A DNA stretch of 64,000 nucleotides, from positions 1,774,756 to 1,838,755 of the forward strand of contig JBBCGJ010000001.1 of the NCBI GenBank assembly GCA_037200985.1, read 5' to 3'. Position 1 is the first letter of the stretch; each line of letters opens with the position of its first letter. Source of the DNA: Rhizomicrobium sp. (GTDB lineage: Bacteria > Pseudomonadota > Alphaproteobacteria > Micropepsales > Micropepsaceae). The notes beneath the pieces are model-generated. The model was not told the origin of the DNA and searched no databases. It saw nothing but the letters and a program-made list of their open reading frames with translations. Position numbers and translations under genes: made by a program. This document shows, in pieces, positions 8,821 through 18,140 of the stretch.

Positions 8821-11715
8821 ATGCCCAAACGCATGCTCATCGACGCCAGCCACCCGGAGGAGACCCGGGTCGTCGTTCTCGACGGTAACAAGGTCGAGGA
8901 ATTCGATTTCGAGGCCGCAACCAAGCGGCCTCTCAAGGGAAACATCTATCTCGCCAAGGTGACGCGCGTGGAGCCTTCGCTCCAGGCGGCGTTCGTAGAA
9001 TATGGCGGCAACCGCCAGGGCTTCCTCGCCTTCTCGGAAATCCATCCCGACTATTACCAGATCCCGATCGCCGACCGGCAGGCGCTGATCGCCGAGCAGG
9101 AGGCCGAAGCCCGCCGCCGCTCCGAGGACGACATCGAGTCGTTCGAAATCTCCTCCGGTCCCAAGCCGTCCGTCGAGGAGGACGAGGAGGAGGAGGAAAC
9201 CGCCGAAGCCTTCCCCGCGGCGCCAGCGACCGACACGGTCGATGTCGCGCCCGACGCGCTGCCGACCGAGGACGGCCCGGAACCGGAACGTCCGATCGAG
9301 ACGGCCGCCGCGGACGATCACGACGACGTCTTCGAGCATCCCGGCGTCGCCAGCGCCGAGGACATCGACGAAGACGACGATGATGAAGAGGACGAAGACG
9401 AGCCGGTCGCCGCCGCGCCGCCCGACCATGTCCATCACAATCACGAAGACGACGAGATCGATGCCGTCGCCGAGGCCGAGCAGCGCGCCGGCGTGGTCGA
9501 CGAACAGACCGTCGCGGCATCGGCCGCGCATGTGCCGGCCGAAGAGGGCTTCCACATCGACACGCCGGTGCCCGAAGTCACCGAGAACGTGCCCGACATC
9601 CAGACCGCGTCGGAGCAGCCCATCGAGGCGGCGCAGCCGCTCCAGGCGCAGAAGCCGTCGCAGCGCTGGGTCCGCCGGCGCCACTACAAGATCCAGGAAG
9701 TGATCAAGCGGCGCCAGATCATCCTGGTGCAGGTCGTCAAGGAAGAGCGCGGCAACAAGGGCGCGGCGCTCACCACCTATCTGTCGCTCGCCGGCCGTTA
9801 CTGCGTCTTGATGCCGAACACGCCGCGCGGCGGCGGCATCAGCCGCAAGATCACCAACCTGGCCGACCGCAAGCGGCTCAAGAGCGCCGCCCAGGCGCTG
9901 GAACTGCCCGAGGGCATGGGCCTGATCATCCGCACCGCGGGCGAGAACCGCACCAAGGTCGAAATCCGGCGCGATTACGAATATCTCCTGCGCATGTGGG
10001 ACACGATCCGCGAGACGACGCTGAACTCGATCGCGCCGGCCTGCGTCTATGAGGAAGGCGACATCATCAAGCGCGCCATCCGCGACCTCTACAACAAGGA
10101 CGTCATCGAGATCACGGTCGAGGGCGAGGCGGGCTACCGCAACGCCAAGGACTTCATGCGGATGCTGATGCCGACGCATGCCAAGAACGTGAAGCCCTAT
10201 GCCGAGCCGGTGCCGCTGTTCCAGCGCTATCACATCGAGGCGCAGCTCGACGCCATGTTCCAGCCGACGGTGACGCTCAAATCCGGCGGCTATATCGTCA
10301 TCAACCAGACCGAGGCGCTGGTCTCCATCGACGTCAATTCGGGCCGCGCGACGCGCGAGCACTCCATCGAGGAGACGGCGCGCAAGACCAATCTCGAAGC
10401 GGCCGAGGAGATCGGCCGCCAGCTTCGCCTGCGCGACCTGGCGGGCCTCATCGTCATCGACTTCATCGACATGGAGGACGGCCGCAACGACCGCGACGTC
10501 GAAAAGCGCATCCGCGACGCGGTGAAGAACGACCGCGCCCGCATCCAGATCGGCAAGATCAGCCAGTTCGGCCTTCTTGAGATGTCGCGCCAGCGCCTGC
10601 GCGCCGGCGTCATCGCGGGCTCGACCGTGCCCTGCCCCCATTGCGGCGGCCAGGGCATCGTGCGCTCGGTCGAATCGACCTCGCTACGCGTGCTGCGCGG
10701 CCTCGAGGAAGAGGCGCAGAAGCAGCGGGCCGAGGGGCTGACCGTCAAGGTCGCGGCCGACGTCGCGATGTACACGCTGAACCAGAAGCGCCGCGAGCTG
10801 TCGCGGCTGGAAAGCGAATATTCCATCGTCATCAATTTCGAGCCCAAGCCCGAGCTGATGGCGGGCGCGTTCGAGATCGACCGCGTCGGCCATCGCAATC
10901 CGGAAGACTTCGTGCGCCCCGTGCATGCCGCGCCGGCGCCGATCGCCGAGGACGACGAGGACCTCGACGTCGTCGAGGAAGAGGAACTCGAAGCGGAAGA
11001 CGAGGCGATCGAAGCGGTCGAGACGCCGGCCGAGCCGGAAGAGGAACAGCGCCCGCGCGAGGAGCAGGCCGAGAACGGCGACGGCCGCCGACGCCGGCGC
11101 CGCCGAGGCGGACGCAATCGCAGCGGACGCGGCCGCGACCAGCGCGACGGCGGCGCACCGCGCGAGACGCCGGCGCCGGTTGCGCCGGACGCCGCGCCCG
11201 AAACTCTGCTGGCCGGCGACGGCGAATTCGCCGCTGGGCCGGACGACATGGTCGAGGGCGGCGAGGCGTTCGCCAGCGAACATCAACCCCAGGCGAACGG
11301 TGCCGCCGGTCAGGATGCCGAAGGCCAGCGCCGCAAACGCCGCCGCCGCCGGGGCCGGCGGGGCGGCAACCGCGAGCGCTTCGCGCCGAATGGCGAGCGT
11401 ATCGAACAGCCCGCGGAAGCGGCGGGCGAACAGGCCCTCGCGCCCCCGCCTCCTTCCGCGCCGGAGCTTCCGCCCGTGTCGCAGACCCCGGCGTCGTTCG
11501 GGGTGGGCCGCTTCGGCGAACCCGACGAGATCGACACCACGCCGCGCGACGACGCTCCGCGCGTGAGCCCGAACACGGCGTCGACGCCCTCCTGGTCGCT
11601 GAGCGACCCGGCGGAGATCGACACCACGCCGAAGGACGAGACCAAGCCGGCCGAGCCGGCCGAGCCGGCCGCACCGCCCAAGAAGGGCTGGTGGCAGCGG
11701 GCGTTCAAGACATAG
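8821..11715 (+). CDS. rne: Ribonuclease E, core endonuclease of the RNA degradosome
   Basis: Single-strand endoribonuclease for mRNA decay and rRNA/tRNA processing (964 aa). The start ATG follows GGAG with seven bases of spacing. The N-terminal S1 domain is split by an acidic, low-complexity insertion of about 180 residues before QRWVRRRHYKIQEV, as known for alphaproteobacterial RNase E. The DNase I-like catalytic centre has Asp in VSIDVNSGRAT and IVIDFIDMED. The zinc link is CPHCGG. The C-terminal half is disordered, with Arg-rich RNA-binding patches, a duplicated EIDTTP(R/K)D motif and a terminal KKGWWQRAFKT. In Caulobacter a similar GWW microdomain of RNase E binds PNPase, so this tail is the likely PNPase site. 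Confidence 0.95.
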   Translation: MPKRMLIDASHPEETRVVVLDGNKVEEFDFEAATKRPLKGNIYLAKVTRVEPSLQAAFVEYGGNRQGFLAFSEIHPDYYQIPIADRQALIAEQEAEARRRSEDDIESFEISSGPKPSVEEDEEEEETAEAFPAAPATDTVDVAPDALPTEDGPEPERPIETAAADDHDDVFEHPGVASAEDIDEDDDDEEDEDEPVAAAPPDHVHHNHEDDEIDAVAEAEQRAGVVDEQTVAASAAHVPAEEGFHIDTPVPEVTENVPDIQTASEQPIEAAQPLQAQKPSQRWVRRRHYKIQEVIKRRQIILVQVVKEERGNKGAALTTYLSLAGRYCVLMPNTPRGGGISRKITNLADRKRLKSAAQALELPEGMGLIIRTAGENRTKVEIRRDYEYLLRMWDTIRETTLNSIAPACVYEEGDIIKRAIRDLYNKDVIEITVEGEAGYRNAKDFMRMLMPTHAKNVKPYAEPVPLFQRYHIEAQLDAMFQPTVTLKSGGYIVINQTEALVSIDVNSGRATREHSIEETARKTNLEAAEEIGRQLRLRDLAGLIVIDFIDMEDGRNDRDVEKRIRDAVKNDRARIQIGKISQFGLLEMSRQRLRAGVIAGSTVPCPHCGGQGIVRSVESTSLRVLRGLEEEAQKQRAEGLTVKVAADVAMYTLNQKRRELSRLESEYSIVINFEPKPELMAGAFEIDRVGHRNPEDFVRPVHAAPAPIAEDDEDLDVVEEEELEAEDEAIEAVETPAEPEEEQRPREEQAENGDGRRRRRRRGGRNRSGRGRDQRDGGAPRETPAPVAPDAAPETLLAGDGEFAAGPDDMVEGGEAFASEHQPQANGAAGQDAEGQRRKRRRRRGRRGGNRERFAPNGERIEQPAEAAGEQALAPPPPSAPELPPVSQTPASFGVGRFGEPDEIDTTPRDDAPRVSPNTASTPSWSLSDPAEIDTTPKDETKPAEPAEPAAPPKKGWWQRAFKT

Positions 11716-12175
11716 GCATTCGCAACGCCGTCGTTCCCCTCGCCTTGCTTCGCAATGCGAGGGGATGACGGATGCTTGTGTGACCAAGACGGATTCGCGG
11801 CGCGAGCGATTGCGCGTGTTGCGAGGAGCGGTCCGTCGAGCGATGCATTTCCTTTCGATGCGACCACGCGCCCGCGCCGGAAAACCGGTGCGCCGTTTAC
11901 GTCGATGCAGTTGCGGGGATGTGATGGATTTGGTGCGTAGACCGACTCGGTTCAAGGGGCGCGCGAAAATTTTCCGGCGACGCCATTGCCCGGCGGTTAT
12001 CCGACAGGAGCTTCACGCGGAGCCGCGAAGAACGCGGAGGGTTTCGGTTTGCCGCGGGGATAAGTTTTTGTGCTGCGCTGCGGCGAACGATATTTTCTTG
12101 CCGGAAAAATAATTTTCCCGACGTCGCTACGCGCCGCTTCGAACTTTTTCGACCCGCCCTCACGGGAAGGCCGAT
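11716..12175. other. Gene-poor 460-bp intergenic region with palindromic repeats
   Basis: No credible gene lies between rne and the converging GGT-like gene; the longest frame here is Arg-rich and lacks coding character. The region starts with an imperfect inverted repeat of about 15-16 bp arms (11728-11743 and 11757-11772, core CCCCTCGC / GCGAGGGG). This may serve as the rne 3' end structure and recalls the dispersed CGTCATTCCC-type palindromes found elsewhere. At 12011-12040 a segment beginning TTCACGCGGAGCCGCG matches one arm of the palindrome at 18141-18211. A small AT-rich hairpin GGAAAA/TTTTCC lies at 12103-12118. Nothing else is recognisable. Confidence 0.5.
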
Positions 12176-13624
12176 TCAGCGCATGTCTCCGCTCGCGCCC
12201 AAGCCGTTCGAGGCGGGGTCGGGAAGCGCGACGCAGGTGCCGCTCTGGCAGACGATGGCGTTGATCGTGTCGTAAGGCGCCACGCCGGTGGAGCGCAGAT
12301 CGGCGCGCCGGCTGACGGATTCGCCGCGCGACAGGCGCGCCAGCGCATAGCCCAGGGCGGCGGTGCCGTTGGGCCCGCCGGCGCTCGCGCCGGCCAGCGT
12401 GAGCGCACCGCCGCTGTCGGTCGCGATCAGCGGCGTCATGAAGGCGGCCGCTACGCCGGACGCGCCGCTCGACGGCGCGCGCGCCAGCGTCACGCCGGTG
12501 CCCAGCGCGTTGCGGCCCGAACCGAACGGGCCGTTCATCGTCACGGCGCAGGCGACCGCCTGTCCGCTCGCGTCGGTCGCGGCGAAGCCGGTCGCGCCGA
12601 GATCCTGCGGCAGGTCGGTGACGCGAAAGCGCGCAAGCGCCTGCTTCACCGCGACGACGACCGCGGCCTGCAGGTCGCCGGCGCCGGTGCTCGTATCCAT
12701 CGCGCGCTGCAGGGTCTCGAACAGGGCGCCGGAGAAGGCGCCGGCACCGGTGCGCTGCGACGGCAGCAGGACATATTGATTGCCGAGCTGGATCGCCTGC
12801 GGCGCGGTGCGCGTCGCGCGGTAGCGCGCGAATTCCTGCACCGCGATGGCGCCGCCCTGCTGGCCGGAATAGGCCAGGATGCGCGCCCCGAGATTGCCGG
12901 TATAGAACGCATTCGGTCCGCCGGTGCGGATGACGGCCAGCGTCGTGGCGAGATCGGGATTGGAGACGATGGTGCCGGCCGGCTTGGCCTCGCCGGACTC
13001 GTCGAGGAATTCGGCGGCGAGCGCGGCATCGAGACGGATCACATCCTTCAAGGTCGCGATGCGGGCGGACAGCGCATGGCTGATCGGAAAGCCGGCCGAG
13101 GCATAGCCTTCGCCGGGCGCGACATCGCGCTGCCAGGGCAGCGCGCCGTAGATGCCCTGCATCAACGAAAAGCCCCGGACGTTGCCCGGCACCGCATAGG
13201 CGCCGCCGCCGCTGGAATCGCGCGCGAGGAAATCGAACTCCTCCGTGCGGCTGGTCACCGGATCGCGCACGATGCAGATGCCGCCGCCGCCCAGGCCCGC
13301 GGCGACGGGATAGGTCACCGCGAGCGCGAAATACATCGCGGTCGCGGCGTCGGCGGCCGAACCGCCCTGCTGGAGGATCGAGGCGCCGACCCTGACCGCA
13401 TAGGGCTCGTCGCCGACCGCCAGCGCCCTGGCGCCGGCGCCGCTGCCGCCCAGGCCGATGAGGCTTGCGATGCCGCCGGAGCTGCTGCTCGGAGTGCTGG
13501 GCGTGCTGGTGGGAACGGCGCCGCCCGAGTCATCGCTGCCGCCCAGCGAGCCGAGACCGACGGAACAGCCGGACAGAAGCAGCAGGCTTGAAGCGCAAGC
13601 CAAAATCCGCGAACGAAGCCTCAA
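12176..13624 (-). CDS. Gamma-glutamyltransferase-like lipoprotein, probably lacking the catalytic Thr
   Basis: The N-terminus has a lipoprotein signal with lipobox LLSGC (Cys at about residue 20), so the protein is probably anchored in the outer membrane. The mature part resembles the Ntn-hydrolase gamma-glutamyltransferase fold: an N-terminal AVRVGASILQQGGSAADAA block, AAGLGGGGICIVRD, a small-subunit-like GPFGSGRNALGTGV block and AGASAGGPNGTAA. In active enzymes the small subunit begins with TTHxSVVD and its first Thr is the nucleophile. The matching segment here is ATGFAATD, so that Thr appears to be Ala. The protein is also shorter (482 aa) than typical GGT. It may be a non-processed pseudoenzyme. 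It is divergent from the M48 peptidase gene. Confidence 0.7.
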   Translation of the reverse strand: MRLRSRILACASSLLLLSGCSVGLGSLGGSDDSGGAVPTSTPSTPSSSSGGIASLIGLGGSGAGARALAVGDEPYAVRVGASILQQGGSAADAATAMYFALAVTYPVAAGLGGGGICIVRDPVTSRTEEFDFLARDSSGGGAYAVPGNVRGFSLMQGIYGALPWQRDVAPGEGYASAGFPISHALSARIATLKDVIRLDAALAAEFLDESGEAKPAGTIVSNPDLATTLAVIRTGGPNAFYTGNLGARILAYSGQQGGAIAVQEFARYRATRTAPQAIQLGNQYVLLPSQRTGAGAFSGALFETLQRAMDTSTGAGDLQAAVVVAVKQALARFRVTDLPQDLGATGFAATDASGQAVACAVTMNGPFGSGRNALGTGVTLARAPSSGASGVAAAFMTPLIATDSGGALTLAGASAGGPNGTAALGYALARLSRGESVSRRADLRSTGVAPYDTINAIVCQSGTCVALPDPASNGLGASGDMR

Positions 13625-13742
13625 TGTTACAAATCCTTGATGGTTAAGGACGCAGATATGGCGTCCGTTGACGCGGGTTCCTGGCCCACCTACGGTCCCG
13701 ACCGGACGGGGGGCGCTTCGAACCGTTAGGAGAGTTCAAGCC

Positions 13743-15149
13743 TTGGCGTTTTGCAACCCTTCGACCCGTCTGACGCGCGTGAAAGCGGTCTTGTCGCGCC
13801 GCGCGAGAGCCTTGGCGTTCCTGGTCGGGTTTTTGGGAAGCCTCGGCGTGCTGGCAGGCCCCGCCGCGGCCCAGGGCATCCTCCTGCTGCGCGACACCGA
13901 GACCGAGCGCGCGCTGCGCTCCTACGAGGATCCGCTGCTGAAGGCCGGCGGCCTCGATCCGGCAGGCGTGCGTATCTACCTCGTCAACGATCCCACGGTG
14001 AATTCCTTCGTCGCCGAGGGCCAGAACATGTTCATTCAATCGGGAATGATCATGTTCGCCCACAATTCGCTCGAGCTCAAAGGCGTGATGGCGCACGAGA
14101 CCGGGCACATCGTGGCCGGCCATCTGTCGCGCAGCTCCGCGGCGATCCAGAAGGCGACGATCCCGATGCTGCTCTCCATGGTCGTGGGCATCGCGGCGAT
14201 CGCGGCCGGCGCCGGCCAGGCGGGCATGCTGATCCTGATGGGCGGCCAGGGCATCGCGCAGGACCAGTTCAACGCCTTCAGCCGCGTGCAGGAATCCACC
14301 GCCGACCAGATCGGCCTCAAGCTGCTCAACAAGACGCACCAGTCGCCGCGCGGCCTGCTGGCGACCTTCACCCGTCTCGCCGACGAAGAGGCCCGCGCCT
14401 ATGACCGCATGGACCCTTACGCTTCGGATCATCCGATGGGGCGCGACCGCGTCGCCAATCTCGAGGCCGAGGTCGAGGCCTCGCCCTACAAGGACGTGCC
14501 GGAGGATCCGGCGGTCGAGCACGAATACGAGATGATCCAGGCCAAGCTCGCGGGCTATATCGAGCCGCTGCAGGTGGTGTTCAACCGCTATCCGCTGACC
14601 GACAAGAGCGAGACGGCGCGCTATGCCCGCGCCATGGCCTATTCGCGCAAGCCCGATCTGCCCAAGGCGCTGGAGGAGATCAACAGCCTGATCAAGGACG
14701 AGCCGAGCAATCCCTATTTCTACGAGGTGCTCGGCCAGATCTATGTGAGCATGGCCAAGCCCGAGCTCGGCGTCGTGGCCTATCAGAAGTCGGTCGACCT
14801 GATGCCGAGCGCGCCGCAGCTCCGCGTCGCGCTGGCCGCGGCGCAGCTCGCGACCGAACGGCCGGCGCTCGCCAAGCCGGCGCTCGAGAACCTCAAGGTC
14901 GCGCTGCAGCAGGAAGACGACGATCCCTTCGCCTGGTACGAGGCGGCGCAGGCCTACAGCCAGATGGGCAATGAGCCGATGGCCGATTTGGCGACGGCGG
15001 AGCGCTACTACTCGATCGGCGCCTATGCCCCGGCGGCGATGTTCGCCAACAAGGCGCGCCACGGCCTGGACCAGGGCTCGCCCGATTGGCAGCGCGCCAA
15101 CGACATCGTCGCAATCTCCATGCCCGCTGCGCGCGCGCAGCAGCGCTAG
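13743..15149 (+). CDS. M48-family metallopeptidase with C-terminal TPR repeats (BepA-like)
   Basis: Predicted periplasmic zinc metallopeptidase that may monitor outer-membrane protein assembly, as BepA does in enterobacteria. A signal peptide (ending about LAGPAAAQG) precedes an M48 domain with the zinc motif HETGH in GVMAHETGHIVAGH and the downstream Glu region of FSRVQESTADQIG. The second half contains TPR-like repeats, such as PFAWYEAAQAYSQMG. The frame is open from a TTG at 13668, but a TTG at 13743 preceded by AGGAG (13728-13732) starts right before the signal peptide and is preferred (468 aa). A DsbA-like gene follows 34 bp later on the same strand and may help disulfide formation in the same compartment. 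Confidence 0.88.
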   Translation: MAFCNPSTRLTRVKAVLSRRARALAFLVGFLGSLGVLAGPAAAQGILLLRDTETERALRSYEDPLLKAGGLDPAGVRIYLVNDPTVNSFVAEGQNMFIQSGMIMFAHNSLELKGVMAHETGHIVAGHLSRSSAAIQKATIPMLLSMVVGIAAIAAGAGQAGMLILMGGQGIAQDQFNAFSRVQESTADQIGLKLLNKTHQSPRGLLATFTRLADEEARAYDRMDPYASDHPMGRDRVANLEAEVEASPYKDVPEDPAVEHEYEMIQAKLAGYIEPLQVVFNRYPLTDKSETARYARAMAYSRKPDLPKALEEINSLIKDEPSNPYFYEVLGQIYVSMAKPELGVVAYQKSVDLMPSAPQLRVALAAAQLATERPALAKPALENLKVALQQEDDDPFAWYEAAQAYSQMGNEPMADLATAERYYSIGAYAPAAMFANKARHGLDQGSPDWQRANDIVAISMPAARAQQR

Positions 15150-15183
15150 GCGGCCGGACGAAAAGGCCTTCGGAAGGTACGCC

Positions 15184-15939
15184 ATGACGACACAATGGAA
15201 GATCGCCGCGCTGAGCGCGCTGGGCGGAGCGGTGGTCGCGGTGGGCGTGGTGTTCGGCGCCGCGGCATTCGGCTATTTCCCGACCGCGCGCGTCGATACG
15301 CGGCAGGTCCATGCCTATCTGCTGAAAAATCCGCAGATCCTGGCCGAGATGCAGGAGCGCTATGCGGCGCTGCAGGAAAAGCGCGAGGACGTCGCCGAGC
15401 GGGCGCGGCAGATGGCGGTCGATACGGCGGGGCCCAAGGCGTTCTTCGATCCGGCCGTCGCCTATGTGACGGGGCCGGCGAACGCCAAGGTCTCGCTGGT
15501 CGAGTTCTTCGACTACAATTGCGTGCACTGCCGCAACACCTTTCCGACCGTCAAGGCGTTCTACGAGGCGCACAAGGACACGGCGCGCTTCGCCTTCGTC
15601 GATTTCCCGATCTTCGGGCAAATGTCGACGGCCGCGGCGCGGGCCGCGGTCGCGGCGCGGCGCCAGCCGGACAAGTACATCCCCTTCACCTTCGCACTGA
15701 TGAGCGAGCCCGGCGCGATCGACCTCGACGTGCTGATGCGGGTGGCGCAGACCACCGGCCTCGACATCGCCAGGCTGACGGCGGACATGAAGGATCCGGC
15801 CACCGACAAGACCCTGGCGAAGGCGCGGGCGCTGGCGAAGCGGGTGAACGTCGACGGCACGCCGACCTTCATCGTCAACGGCAAGGTCCATTCCGGCGAG
15901 ATCGACGAGGACACGCTGAAACAGATGACGGGGACGTGA
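15184..15939 (+). CDS. Periplasmic DsbA-family thiol-disulfide oxidoreductase
   Basis: Thioredoxin-fold protein of 251 aa, anchored or exported by an N-terminal hydrophobic segment (about residues 7-31). A helical linker of about 60 residues precedes the thioredoxin domain. The active site is CVHC in FFDYNCVHCRNTFP, and the cis-Pro loop is GTPTFIVNG. The DsbA-like helical insertion lies between. The likely role is oxidation or isomerisation of cysteines in periplasmic proteins. It lies just downstream of the M48 peptidase gene and ends four bases before the stop of the converging thiazole synthase gene. The exact partner is unknown. Confidence 0.9.
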   Translation: MTTQWKIAALSALGGAVVAVGVVFGAAAFGYFPTARVDTRQVHAYLLKNPQILAEMQERYAALQEKREDVAERARQMAVDTAGPKAFFDPAVAYVTGPANAKVSLVEFFDYNCVHCRNTFPTVKAFYEAHKDTARFAFVDFPIFGQMSTAAARAAVAARRQPDKYIPFTFALMSEPGAIDLDVLMRVAQTTGLDIARLTADMKDPATDKTLAKARALAKRVNVDGTPTFIVNGKVHSGEIDEDTLKQMTGT

Positions 15940-15943
15940 GCGG

Positions 15944-16942
15944 CTAGATCAGCCCCGTCATCGGGCTCGACGGATCGCCGTAGTTCTTCTTCGGCATGCG
16001 CCCGGCGAGCCAGGCGAGGCGGCCGGCTTCGACCGCGAGCTTCATCGCCGCCGCCATCTTCACCGGATCCTTCGCGTGCGCGATGCCGGTGTTCGAGATC
16101 ACCGCGTCGCAGCCGAGCTCCATCGCCACCGCCGCGTCCGAGGCCGTGCCGATGCCGGCGTCCACGATCACGGGGACTTTCGCGTCCTCGATGATGAGGC
16201 GGATGTTCACCGTGGACTGAATGCCCATGCCCGAGCCGATCGGCGAGGCGAGCGGCATGATCGCCACCGCGCCCAGGTCTTCCAGCCGCTTGGCCATCAG
16301 AGGATCGTCGCTGCAATAGACCATCACCTTGAAGCCGTCCTTGGTCAGCATCTCGGTGGCGCGCAGCGTTTCGAGCATGTCGGGATAGAGCAGCTTCTTC
16401 TCGCCCAGGACTTCGAGCTTCACGAGGTCCCAGCCGCCGGCCTCGCGCGCCAGGCGCAGGGTGCGCACCGCGTCCTCGCCGGTGAAGCAGCCGGCGGTGT
16501 TGGGCAGATAGGTGACTTTCTTCGGGTCGATGAAGTCGACCAGCTTGGGCTGGCTGGGATCGGTGAGGTTCACGCGGCGCACCGCGACGGTCACGATCTC
16601 GGCGCCGCTGGCTTCCAGCGCGCGGGCATTGTCGGCGTAAGTCCTGTACTTGCCGGTGCCGACGATGAGGCGGGACTTGTAAGTCTTGCCGGCGAGGACG
16701 AAGGGCTTGTCCTCCACCGGCGGGGTGACCGGCGCGTTGCCGCCGCCGATGAAATGCACGATCTCGTATTTGTCGCCGTCCTCGACCAGCACCGCGTCAT
16801 AGGTCGAGCGCGGCACGATCTCCAGATTGCGTTCGACCGCGATCTTCCTGGGGTCCAGCCCGAGAACGGCCAGCAGGCCGTGCACGCTGAGGCTCGGCGG
16901 GACACGGCAAGGTTCGCCGTTGACGATGACGTTCAGGCTCAT
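15944..16942 (-). CDS. thiG: Fused sulfur carrier ThiS - thiazole synthase ThiG
   Basis: Makes the thiazole phosphate moiety of thiamine. Residues 1 to about 69 are a ubiquitin-fold ThiS domain ([14 protein letters not shown] to [10 protein letters not shown]). From about residue 80 the ThiG TIM barrel follows ([19 protein letters not shown], then the Lys-containing [20 protein letters not shown] and [14 protein letters not shown]). ThiS normally needs a free C-terminal Gly-Gly to carry sulfur as a thiocarboxylate. Here the glycines (GGGNAP) sit in the linker, so either processing or another route is needed. This fused form is known from other bacteria. The gene stands alone behind a TPP riboswitch; no other thi gene is in the window. 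Confidence 0.95.
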   Translation of the reverse strand: MSLNVIVNGEPCRVPPSLSVHGLLAVLGLDPRKIAVERNLEIVPRSTYDAVLVEDGDKYEIVHFIGGGNAPVTPPVEDKPFVLAGKTYKSRLIVGTGKYRTYADNARALEASGAEIVTVAVRRVNLTDPSQPKLVDFIDPKKVTYLPNTAGCFTGEDAVRTLRLAREAGGWDLVKLEVLGEKKLLYPDMLETLRATEMLTKDGFKVMVYCSDDPLMAKRLEDLGAVAIMPLASPIGSGMGIQSTVNIRLIIEDAKVPVIVDAGIGTASDAAVAMELGCDAVISNTGIAHAKDPVKMAAAMKLAVEAGRLAWLAGRMPKKNYGDPSSPMTGLI

Positions 16943-16950
16943 GGTTCTCC

Positions 16951-17036
16951 TCTCCCTACGCCGGTACGAGCCGGATCAGGTTCAAAGGGACTGGGCGGGA
17001 TGCCCATCTCAGCCGCGAACGGCGCCCCTGGGACTG
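16951..17036 (-). promoter_or_regulatory. TPP riboswitch (THI element)
   Basis: On the minus strand the leader of the ThiSG gene contains the conserved TPP aptamer elements in order: AGGGGCGCC, then GCTGAGAT, then CCCTTTGAACCTGATCCGG, then ACCGGCGTAGGGA. The closing P1 helix pairs TCCC near 17034 with GGGA near 16953. The aptamer ends about 10 bases before the ATG, with GGAGAGGAGAA between them, so TPP binding probably sequesters the ribosome binding site and blocks translation initiation when thiamine is plentiful. Confidence 0.95.
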
Positions 17037-17138
17037 TCGCTCAACCATAGCCCCGGCCGCGGCGGCGATAAACCCCGTGTTTGCGGGACGCGCGCATGCG
17101 ACTATAAGGGGCGAATCCGCCTCCTTTCCGGAGTTCCC

Positions 17139-17609
17139 TTGGCCAAATCCGGCAACCGAAACAAAGCCTTGCCGATCTACGTGCTGAACGGTCCGACGCT
17201 CAATCTGCTGGGCACGCGCGAGCCGGAGATCTATGGCACGACCACGCTGGCGCAGATCGCAAAGCTTTGCGCCGCACGGGTGAAGAGCCATGGGCTGAGC
17301 GTCGTGTTCCGCCAGTCGAACCACGAGGGCGAACTGATCGACTGGATCCAGGAGGCGCGGGAGAAGGGTTCGGGCGTGATCCTGAACGGCGCGGCTTACA
17401 CCCACACCTCCATCGCGATCCACGACGCGCTGAAGGCGCTGGGCAAGCCGATCATCGAAGTGCATCTCTCCAATCCGCATGCGCGGGAACCATTCCGCCA
17501 TCGCTCCTTTGTCAGCAAGGTGGCGACCGGCGTGATCTGCGGATTGAAGGAACAGGGTTATCTGGCCGCCATCGACGCGATGGCGGTCCTCATCGAAGGC
17601 ACGTCATGA
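17139..17609 (+). CDS. aroQ: Type II 3-dehydroquinate dehydratase
   Basis: Third step of the shikimate pathway, converting 3-dehydroquinate to 3-dehydroshikimate. The compact 156-aa dodecameric type II enzyme is recognised by [19 protein letters not shown] (catalytic Tyr), [34 protein letters not shown] and [17 protein letters not shown] (catalytic His). The start is TTG at 17139 with GGAG (17130-17133) five bases upstream; the longer open frame to the left crosses the TPP riboswitch region and is not coding. The stop overlaps the accB start (ATGA), so the two are translationally coupled. The aroQ-accB-accC order is common in alphaproteobacteria. Confidence 0.95.
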   Translation: MAKSGNRNKALPIYVLNGPTLNLLGTREPEIYGTTTLAQIAKLCAARVKSHGLSVVFRQSNHEGELIDWIQEAREKGSGVILNGAAYTHTSIAIHDALKALGKPIIEVHLSNPHAREPFRHRSFVSKVATGVICGLKEQGYLAAIDAMAVLIEGTS

Positions 17610-18100
17610 ACATGAAGGATATGAAATCGATCGGCGCCAGGCTGTCCGCCGGCGGCAAGGCGAAGAACGGGCTGGTCGATGCCGGCGCGATCCGCGAACT
17701 GGCGGAGCTCCTCAAGGAGACGGGGCTGACCGAGATCGAGATCGAAGCGAACGGCGCGAGACTGCGCGTGTCCAAGCAGACGGGCGGCACCGTGATGGCG
17801 GCCGCGCCGGCCGCAGCCCCCGCGGCGGGCACCGCTGCGGCGCCCGCGAAGCCGGCAGGACCGCATCCCGGCGCGGTGCCTTCGCCGATGGTGGGCACGG
17901 TCTATCTGTCGCCCGAGCCCGGCGCCAAGGCGTTCGTCAGCGTCGGCCAGACCGTGAAGGAAGGCGACACGCTTTTCATCGTGGAAGCGATGAAGACGAT
18001 GAACCCGATCACCGCGCCGCGTGGCGGCACGGTCAGCGAAGTCTGCGTCAACGACGCCCAGCCGGTCGAGTTCGGGCAGACGCTTTGCATCCTCAACTAG
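17606..18100 (+). CDS. accB: Biotin carboxyl carrier protein of acetyl-CoA carboxylase
   Basis: Carries biotin between the carboxylase and carboxyltransferase parts of acetyl-CoA carboxylase, the first committed step of fatty acid synthesis. It has 164 aa: an N-terminal helical region ([19 protein letters not shown]), an Ala/Pro-rich hinge and a C-terminal biotinyl domain with the modified Lys in VEAMKTMNP. The ATG at 17606 overlaps the aroQ stop; a second ATG at 17612 is an alternative. A 144-bp gap holding a large palindrome separates it from accC, which is unusual because these two genes are normally almost contiguous. Confidence 0.96.
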   Translation: MNMKDMKSIGARLSAGGKAKNGLVDAGAIRELAELLKETGLTEIEIEANGARLRVSKQTGGTVMAAAPAAAPAAGTAAAPAKPAGPHPGAVPSPMVGTVYLSPEPGAKAFVSVGQTVKEGDTLFIVEAMKTMNPITAPRGGTVSEVCVNDAQPVEFGQTLCILN

Positions 18101-18140
18101 GCATGCTGGGTTCGATGGTCATGTGCCCGGGCAAGGCAAG

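Noticed and set aside
11765-12112. 115-codon frame in the rne-GGT gap
   Set aside because: It is Arg/Cys-rich, crosses a dispersed repeat arm, has no ribosome binding site of note and matches no family I know.
16827-17138. N-terminal extension of AroQ to 16827
   Set aside because: The extension runs antisense through the end of thiSG and the TPP riboswitch and is not conserved; TTG 17139 has a ribosome binding site.
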